From Vibrio cyclitrophicus (GTDB taxonomy: Bacteria > Pseudomonadota > Gammaproteobacteria > Enterobacterales > Vibrionaceae): a DNA stretch of 64,000 nt. Of the stretch, positions 15,001-24,200 are shown piece by piece. Each line of letters starts with the position of its first letter. The stretch's first letter is position 1. The stretch lies in the NCBI RefSeq assembly GCF_024347435.1, contig NZ_AP025480.1, positions 1,550,001 through 1,614,000 on the forward strand, read 5' to 3'. A program made the position numbers and the translations under genes. The notes beneath the pieces are model-generated. The model made no database searches and had not been told where the DNA came from. It worked only from the letters and a program-made list of their open reading frames with translations.

Positions 15001-18000
15001 AACTGGACGTACGATCTGAACAACGACCACGCGGATGTACAGGCACTGGACAGCGATAGCGACCCAGTGACACGCGTCATCACGGTGGCAACGGCCGACG
15101 GCACGACACACGACGTGACCGTGACCATCACGGGCAGCGACGACAAAGCGGTCGTGACCCCAAGCCAAGATGGCGACGACGCGGGCGCGGTGCAAGAAGA
15201 CGTGACCGACCTAGCGACAGGCAAGTTGGACGTGGTTGACCCAGACGCAGGCGAAGCGGTGTTCGTTACGCAAACGAACGTAGCGGATGGCAACTGGGGT
15301 AGCTTCAGCATCGATGCGGCGGGCAACTGGACGTACGATCTGAACAACGACCACGCGGATGTACAGGCACTGGACAGCGATAGCGACCCAGTGACACGCG
15401 TCATCACGGTGGCAACGGCCGACGGCACGACACACGACGTGACCGTGACCATCACGGGCAGCGACGACAAAGCGGTCGTGACCCCAAGCCAAGATGGCGA
15501 CGACGCGGGCGCGGTGCAAGAAGACGTGACCGACCTAGCGACAGGCAAGTTGGACGTGGTTGACCCAGACGCAGGCGAAGCGGTGTTCGTTACGCAAACG
15601 AACGTAGCGGATGGCAACTGGGGTAGCTTCAGCATCGATGCGGCGGGCAACTGGACGTACGATCTGAACAACGACCACGCGGATGTACAGGCACTGGACA
15701 GCGATAGCGACCCAGTGACACGCGTCATCACGGTGGCAACGGCCGACGGCACGACACACGACGTGACCGTGACCATCACGGGCAGCGACGACAAAGCGGT
15801 CGTGACCCCAAGCCAAGATGGCGACGACGCGGGCGCGGTGCAAGAAGACGTGACCGACCTAGCGACAGGCAAGTTGGACGTGGTTGACCCAGACGCAGGC
15901 GAAGCGGTGTTCGTTACGCAAACGAACGTAGCGGATGGCAACTGGGGTAGCTTCAGCATCGATGCGGCGGGCAACTGGACGTACGATCTGAACAACGACC
16001 ACGCGGATGTACAGGCACTGGACAGCGATAGCGACCCAGTGACACGCGTCATCACGGTGGCAACGGCCGACGGCACGACACACGACGTGACCGTGACCAT
16101 CACGGGCAGCGACGACAAAGCGGTCGTGACCCCAAGCCAAGATGGCGACGACGCGGGCGCGGTGCAAGAAGACGTGACCGACCTAGCGACAGGCAAGTTG
16201 GACGTGGTTGACCCAGACGCAGGCGAAGCGGTGTTCGTTACGCAAACGAACGTAGCGGATGGCAACTGGGGTAGCTTCAGCATCGATGCGGCGGGCAACT
16301 GGACGTACGATCTGAACAACGACCACGCGGATGTACAGGCACTGGACAGCGATAGCGACCCAGTGACACGCGTCATCACGGTGGCAACGGCCGACGGCAC
16401 GACACACGACGTGACCGTGACCATCACGGGCAGCGACGACAAAGCGGTCGTGACCCCAAGCCAAGATGGCGACGACGCGGGCGCGGTGCAAGAAGACGTG
16501 ACCGACCTAGCGACAGGCAAGTTGGACGTGGTTGACCCAGACGCAGGCGAAGCGGTGTTCGTTACGCAAACGAACGTAGCGGATGGCAACTGGGGTAGCT
16601 TCAGCATCGATGCGGCGGGCAACTGGACGTACGATCTGAACAACGACCACGCGGATGTACAGGCACTGGACAGCGATAGCGACCCAGTGACACGCGTCAT
16701 CACGGTGGCAACGGCCGACGGCACGACACACGACGTGACCGTGACCATCACGGGCAGCGACGACAAAGCGGTCGTGACCCCAAGCCAAGATGGCGACGAC
16801 GCGGGCGCGGTGCAAGAAGACGTGACCGACCTAGCGACAGGCAAGTTGGACGTGGTTGACCCAGACGCAGGCGAAGCGGTGTTCGTTACGCAAACGAACG
16901 TAGCGGATGGCAACTGGGGTAGCTTCAGCATCGATGCGGCGGGCAACTGGACGTACGATCTGAACAACGACCACGCGGATGTACAGGCACTGGACAGCGA
17001 TAGCGACCCAGTGACACGCGTCATCACGGTGGCAACGGCCGACGGCACGACACACGACGTGACCGTGACCATCACGGGCAGCGACGACAAAGCGGTCGTG
17101 ACCCCAAGCCAAGATGGCGACGACGCGGGCGCGGTGCAAGAAGACGTGACCGACCTAGCGACAGGCAAGTTGGACGTGGTTGACCCAGACGCAGGCGAAG
17201 CGGTGTTCGTTACGCAAACGAACGTAGCGGATGGCAACTGGGGTAGCTTCAGCATCGATGCGGCGGGCAACTGGACGTACGATCTGAACAACGACCACGC
17301 GGATGTACAGGCACTGGACAGCGATAGCGACCCAGTGACACGCGTCATCACGGTGGCAACGGCCGACGGCACGACACACGACGTGACCGTGACCATCACG
17401 GGCAGCGACGACAAAGCGGTCGTGACCCCAAGCCAAGATGGCGACGACGCGGGCGCGGTGCAAGAAGACGTGACCGACCTAGCGACAGGCAAGTTGGACG
17501 TGGTTGACCCAGACGCAGGCGAAGCGGTGTTCGTTACGCAAACGAACGTAGCGGATGGCAACTGGGGTAGCTTCAGCATCGATGCGGCGGGCAACTGGAC
17601 GTACGATCTGAACAACGACCACGCGGATGTACAGGCACTGGACAGCGATAGCGACCCAGTGACACGCGTCATCACGGTGGCAACGGCCGACGGCACGACA
17701 CACGACGTGACCGTGACCATCACGGGCAGCGACGACAAAGCGGTCGTGACCCCAAGCCAAGATGGCGACGACGCGGGCGCGGTGCAAGAAGACGTGACCG
17801 ACCTAGCGACAGGCAAGTTGGACGTGGTTGACCCAGACGCAGGCGAAGCGGTGTTCGTTACGCAAACGAACGTAGCGGATGGCAACTGGGGTAGCTTCAG
17901 CATCGATGCGGCGGGCAACTGGACGTACGATCTGAACAACGACCACGCGGATGTACAGGCACTGGACAGCGATAGCGACCCAGTGACACGCGTCATCACG

Positions 18001-21000
18001 GTGGCAACGGCCGACGGCACGACACACGACGTGACCGTGACCATCACGGGCAGCGACGACAAAGCGGTCGTGACCCCAAGCCAAGATGGCGACGACGCGG
18101 GCGCGGTGCAAGAAGACGTGACCGACCTAGCGACAGGCAAGTTGGACGTGGTTGACCCAGACGCAGGCGAAGCGGTGTTCGTTACGCAAACGAACGTAGC
18201 GGATGGCAACTGGGGTAGCTTCAGCATCGATGCGGCGGGCAACTGGACGTACGATCTGAACAACGACCACGCGGATGTACAGGCACTGGACAGCGATAGC
18301 GACCCAGTGACACGCGTCATCACGGTGGCAACGGCCGACGGCACGACACACGACGTGACCGTGACCATCACGGGCAGCGACGACAAAGCGGTCGTGACCC
18401 CAAGCCAAGATGGCGACGACGCGGGCGCGGTGCAAGAAGACGTGACCGACCTAGCGACAGGCAAGTTGGACGTGGTTGACCCAGACGCAGGCGAAGCGGT
18501 GTTCGTTACGCAAACGAACGTAGCGGATGGCAACTGGGGTAGCTTCAGCATCGATGCGGCGGGCAACTGGACGTACGATCTGAACAACGACCACGCGGAT
18601 GTACAGGCACTGGACAGCGATAGCGACCCAGTGACACGCGTCATCACGGTGGCAACGGCCGACGGCACGACACACGACGTGACCGTGACCATCACGGGCA
18701 GCGACGACAAAGCGGTCGTGACCCCAAGCCAAGATGGCGACGACGCGGGCGCGGTGCAAGAAGACGTGACCGACCTAGCGACAGGCAAGTTGGACGTGGT
18801 TGACCCAGACGCAGGCGAAGCGGTGTTCGTTACGCAAACGAACGTAGCGGATGGCAACTGGGGTAGCTTCAGCATCGATGCGGCGGGCAACTGGACGTAC
18901 GATCTGAACAACGACCACGCGGATGTACAGGCACTGGACAGCGATAGCGACCCAGTGACACGCGTCATCACGGTGGCAACGGCCGACGGCACGACACACG
19001 ACGTGACCGTGACCATCACGGGCAGCGACGACAAAGCGGTCGTGACCCCAAGCCAAGATGGCGACGACGCGGGCGCGGTGCAAGAAGACGTGACCGACCT
19101 AGCGACAGGCAAGTTGGACGTGGTTGACCCAGACGCAGGCGAAGCGGTGTTCGTTACGCAAACGAACGTAGCGGATGGCAACTGGGGTAGCTTCAGCATC
19201 GATGCGGCGGGCAACTGGACGTACGATCTGAACAACGACCACGCGGATGTACAGGCACTGGACAGCGATAGCGACCCAGTGACACGCGTCATCACGGTGG
19301 CAACGGCCGACGGCACGACACACGACGTGACCGTGACCATCACGGGCAGCGACGACAAAGCGGTCGTGACCCCAAGCCAAGATGGCGACGACGCGGGCGC
19401 GGTGCAAGAAGACGTGACCGACCTAGCGACAGGCAAGTTGGACGTGGTTGACCCAGACGCAGGCGAAGCGGTGTTCGTTACGCAAACGAACGTAGCGGAT
19501 GGCAACTGGGGTAGCTTCAGCATCGATGCGGCGGGCAACTGGACGTACGATCTGAACAACGACCACGCGGATGTACAGGCACTGGACAGCGATAGCGACC
19601 CAGTGACACGCGTCATCACGGTGGCAACGGCCGACGGCACGACACACGACGTGACCGTGACCATCACGGGCAGCGACGACAAAGCGGTCGTGACCCCAAG
19701 CCAAGATGGCGACGACGCGGGCGCGGTGCAAGAAGACGTGACCGACCTAGCGACAGGCAAGTTGGACGTGGTTGACCCAGACGCAGGCGAAGCGGTGTTC
19801 GTTACGCAAACGAACGTAGCGGATGGCAACTGGGGTAGCTTCAGCATCGATGCGGCGGGCAACTGGACGTACGATCTGAACAACGACCACGCGGATGTAC
19901 AGGCACTGGACAGCGATAGCGACCCAGTGACACGCGTCATCACGGTGGCAACGGCCGACGGCACGACACACGACGTGACCGTGACCATCACGGGCAGCGA
20001 CGACAAAGCGGTCGTGACCCCAAGCCAAGATGGCGACGACGCGGGCGCGGTGCAAGAAGACGTGACCGACCTAGCGACAGGCAAGTTGGACGTGGTTGAC
20101 CCAGACGCAGGCGAAGCGGTGTTCGTTACGCAAACGAACGTAGCGGATGGCAACTGGGGTAGCTTCAGCATCGATGCGGCGGGCAACTGGACGTACGATC
20201 TGAACAACGACCACGCGGATGTACAGGCACTGGACAGCGATAGCGACCCAGTGACACGCGTCATCACGGTGGCAACGGCCGACGGCACGACACACGACGT
20301 GACCGTGACCATCACGGGCAGCGACGACAAAGCGGTCGTGACCCCAAGCCAAGATGGCGACGACGCGGGCGCGGTGCAAGAAGACGTGACCGACCTAGCG
20401 ACAGGCAAGTTGGACGTGGTTGACCCAGACGCAGGCGAAGCGGTGTTCGTTACGCAAACGAACGTAGCGGATGGCAACTGGGGTAGCTTCAGCATCGATG
20501 CGGCGGGCAACTGGACGTACGATCTGAACAACGACCACGCGGATGTACAGGCACTGGACAGCGATAGCGACCCAGTGACACGCGTCATCACGGTGGCAAC
20601 GGCCGACGGCACGACACACGACGTGACCGTGACCATCACGGGCAGCGACGACAAAGCGGTCGTGACCCCAAGCCAAGATGGCGACGACGCGGGCGCGGTG
20701 CAAGAAGACGTGACCGACCTAGCGACAGGCAAGTTGGACGTGGTTGACCCAGACGCAGGCGAAGCGGTGTTCGTTACGCAAACGAACGTAGCGGATGGCA
20801 ACTGGGGTAGCTTCAGCATCGATGCGGCGGGCAACTGGACGTACGATCTGAACAACGACCACGCGGATGTACAGGCACTGGACAGCGATAGCGACCCAGT
20901 GACACGCGTCATCACGGTGGCAACGGCCGACGGCACGACACACGACGTGACCGTGACCATCACGGGCAGCGACGACAAAGCGGTCGTGACCCCAAGCCAA

Positions 21001-21292
21001 GATGGCGACGACGCGGGCGCGGTGCAAGAAGACGTGACCGACCTAGCGACAGGCAAGTTGGACGTGGTTGACCCAGACGCAGGCGAAGCGGTGTTCGTTA
21101 CGCAAACGAACGTAGCGGATGGCAACTGGGGTAGCTTCAGCATCGATGCGGCGGGCAACTGGACGTACGATCTGAACAACGACCACGCGGATGTACAGGC
21201 ACTGGACAGCGATAGCGACCCAGTGACACGCGTCATCACGGTGGCAACGGCCGACGGCACGACACACGACGTGACCGTGACCATCACGGGCA
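1..21292 (+). repeat. Tandem array of 324-bp units, 65 full copies plus a 232-bp partial copy
   Basis: Units start at 1, 325, 649 and so on to 21061, always 324 bp apart. The sequence lines repeat exactly every 1620 bp (five units). I saw no substitution or indel between copies. The last copy matches through 21292 and then diverges. One unit counts 201 G+C in 324 bases (62%), well above the AT-rich downstream part of the same gene. The period is a multiple of three, so copy-number change keeps the frame. The array has no left boundary inside the window, so the true copy number is unknown. Confidence 0.98.
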
Positions 21293-24200
21293 CGAACGAT
21301 GTGCCAACCATCGATGTGGTGGCAGAGCCTGAGTTCAATGAAAACGACGCGGCGGTAGATACCGTGGTGGCGACGTTCACGGCGTCGGATGAAGAAGACG
21401 GCACACCAAGTGTTGCCTTCACCCCGGGCACAAACACCGATGGTTACTACGCGATCAGCGGCACCGATGTGGTACTGACGCAAGCGGGTGTTGACGCGGT
21501 AAATGCAGGCGAGACACTGCCAGCGGTTAGCCTAACGGCGACCGATAGCGACAATGCGAAGGCGGTTGATAGCGATACACCAACTTATAACTCTGTTGAC
21601 GCTATAGATGATGGTTCGTTAGGCCAGGAATACACTGCTTCTGCCGATTTCACTGATGGTATTACAATTCCAACTGGAAGTGATGGCCAACCTCTGTTCT
21701 CGATTGAAGCCATCACTTATGACTCCGATGGTAATGAGACATCAGGGACTATATCTGAATTAAGTGGCTTTGGAATTGGTGTCGCAGGCTCTATTAGGGA
21801 TAGCGGACAAATTGCTGATCAGATTGAATATGATCCTGGATCTGACACCTCTGAAAAAATTAAATTTGAATTTAGTGAGTTAGCTAATAATGTCGATTTT
21901 AGCGTTTCACGACTTTTTGGTGGTGAAAATGAAGGAGAACAAGGTGCTTGGTCTGCATATTATAATGGAGAGCTTGTCGCTTCAGGAGTATTCAAAACGG
22001 ATTCTGGCGCTTCTACGGGCGACTTTAGCATCGACACCGGTGATATTGTATTTGATACGTTAGTCTTCGAAGCAGATTCGAATGGTGTACGAGTTGGGGA
22101 TTCTTCTGATTATGTCTTATCTTCAATTAGCGTTACCGGAATAGATCTAGGTGATGGTGCCATCATTGCTGATGAAGACGACGGCGTATCTGTGACCGAC
22201 GCTAATGCAGGGCTTCTTGCAAACGATATCGATGACCAAAGTGATACCTTTTCATTGACCGCTGTAAATGGCCAGACGATTACTAATGGTTCAGTTGTTA
22301 CTCTTCCAAGTGGCGCATTGCTTACTATTTATGCCGATGGGACTTACGACTATGACACCAACGACGTCTATGATTACTTGCAAGCTGGGGAACTAACGAC
22401 TGAGAGCTTCACATATACAATTACAGATGAACATGGCGCAACAGATACGGCGACAGCAACTATTAATATTATTGGTAGTAATGACGCTCCTAGCGGAAAT
22501 CCAGATACCGCAACTCTCGAAGAAGGTAGCACAGTCACCTTTACTCCTGATCAGTTGTTAGTTAACGATGTTGATAACGATGACACGAATTTGGCTGTTC
22601 TTTCGCTAGCAAGTGACTCGTCTGGTACAAATGAGGTTGATGTATCCTCTCCAGGTTCGACGTTCTCTACAAGTTTAGGTGGGACGGTAACTATAAATGA
22701 TGATGGTTCATTTAGTTATCAAGCTCCTCAAGGCCAGGATCATACTCAAGGCGTAGCAATAACTGATTCCATTTATTATTTAGTTACTGATGGTAAAGGA
22801 AACTCCAATTGGACTGAGATCGAAATCGCGGTCACGGATAGTGGACCGACTGCAGTTGACGACTTTGATAGTGTAGGCTTTGGCGGTTTAGGCTTCGGTA
22901 ACTTGATCTCTGGTGAAAACGATGGTTCAGGTAAGGATGACTTAGGTAGTGATATTACGAAAGTAACCAGTATTACTTTCGATGGCCAGAAATACAACGA
23001 ATGGAACAATGACGGTGAGATCGTCATTGATACAGGTACCGCTATTGCTACGTTTAATCAAGACGGCAGCTATAGCTACCAATCAACCCAAGCTGAAGGC
23101 CAAGTAAAGTCGTTTTCAACAAACGACATGCTGAATAATAACGGTATTGAGCTTTATGCTTATAGCGATTATCGACAAGTTGATGTTACGAACCTAAACA
23201 CTAACTCTGCCAGTGTAGTCAACATCAGCGAAAAAGTTGGCATCTACTACGACAACTCCGAAGGAAACGGCAGTCAAATACGTTACGACGAAGCATTGGT
23301 TACTAAGTTTAGCGGCGAGGTTTCTGTCGCTAACTTTACTTTGAATGGCGTTGTTAACAGTGAGGAAGTTTTCTGGAAGGCATATGACAATCAGGGCTCT
23401 CTAGTTGACAGTGGTACTATAAGTAGTAACGACTTAACTATTGTTTCTGATAGTGGTTTTGAAACTGTGGTGCTTTATACCGGTACTACCAATAACTTTA
23501 TGGTAGAGAGTGTTGAGGTTCAATACAGCGTAGGCTCGGCTAATCAAGATACGTTCCAATACGAGTTGACTGATGCTGATGGTAGTGAGTCTTCAGCTCA
23601 ATTGACAGTTACACAAGACTCATTACCAGTAGCTAAAGATAATAGCGAAGAGGTATATGAAGCTGGTCTTGAATCGGGTACTGATGCTAATAGTGACGCA
23701 AGTATTGTGACCGGCAATATCCTCGACAATGATAGTGGCGTTAGTAGTTCTACGTTAATTAGCGCAGTTAACGGTCAGGCACCAGTAAATGGAATCGTGG
23801 TTGTTACTACATCTTACGGTACGTTGACTGTATATACTGATGATTCTAATGGCTTCCGTTCAGGGGACTTTGAATATGAATTAATGAATACATCAATTGG
23901 TGATGATATTGTAGATAGTTTTAATTACGAGATATCAAATAGCGTTGGTGTTACGGACAGTGCGCAGCTTAATATTAATATCGTTGATGATGTGCCTATT
24001 GTCAGTGATGTTGAACGCAACTTAACGACCACATCAGACCCTATAACAACAAATTTGACTTTTGCTCTCGACTTGTCAGGTAGTATGGACGACTCAGCTG
24101 GTAATGGGAAAAGCTATCTAGAAACGGCAATTGAAGCCTTGACGGCTCTCGTTGGCGAAGTTGATGATACCGGTGATGTCAATGTTCAAATAGTTACTTT

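Noticed and set aside
1..21292. Regularly spaced repeats suggestive of a CRISPR or satellite array
   Set aside because: The whole 324-bp period is conserved with no variable spacers, and it is one continuous coding frame with VCBS-like protein sequence.
307..21483. A minus-strand open frame of about 102 codons recurring in every 324-bp unit
   Set aside because: It is the antisense shadow of a GC-rich, period-3 repeat. It recurs only because the DNA recurs, has no ribosome site of its own, and the product (Arg/His/Val-rich) resembles nothing.
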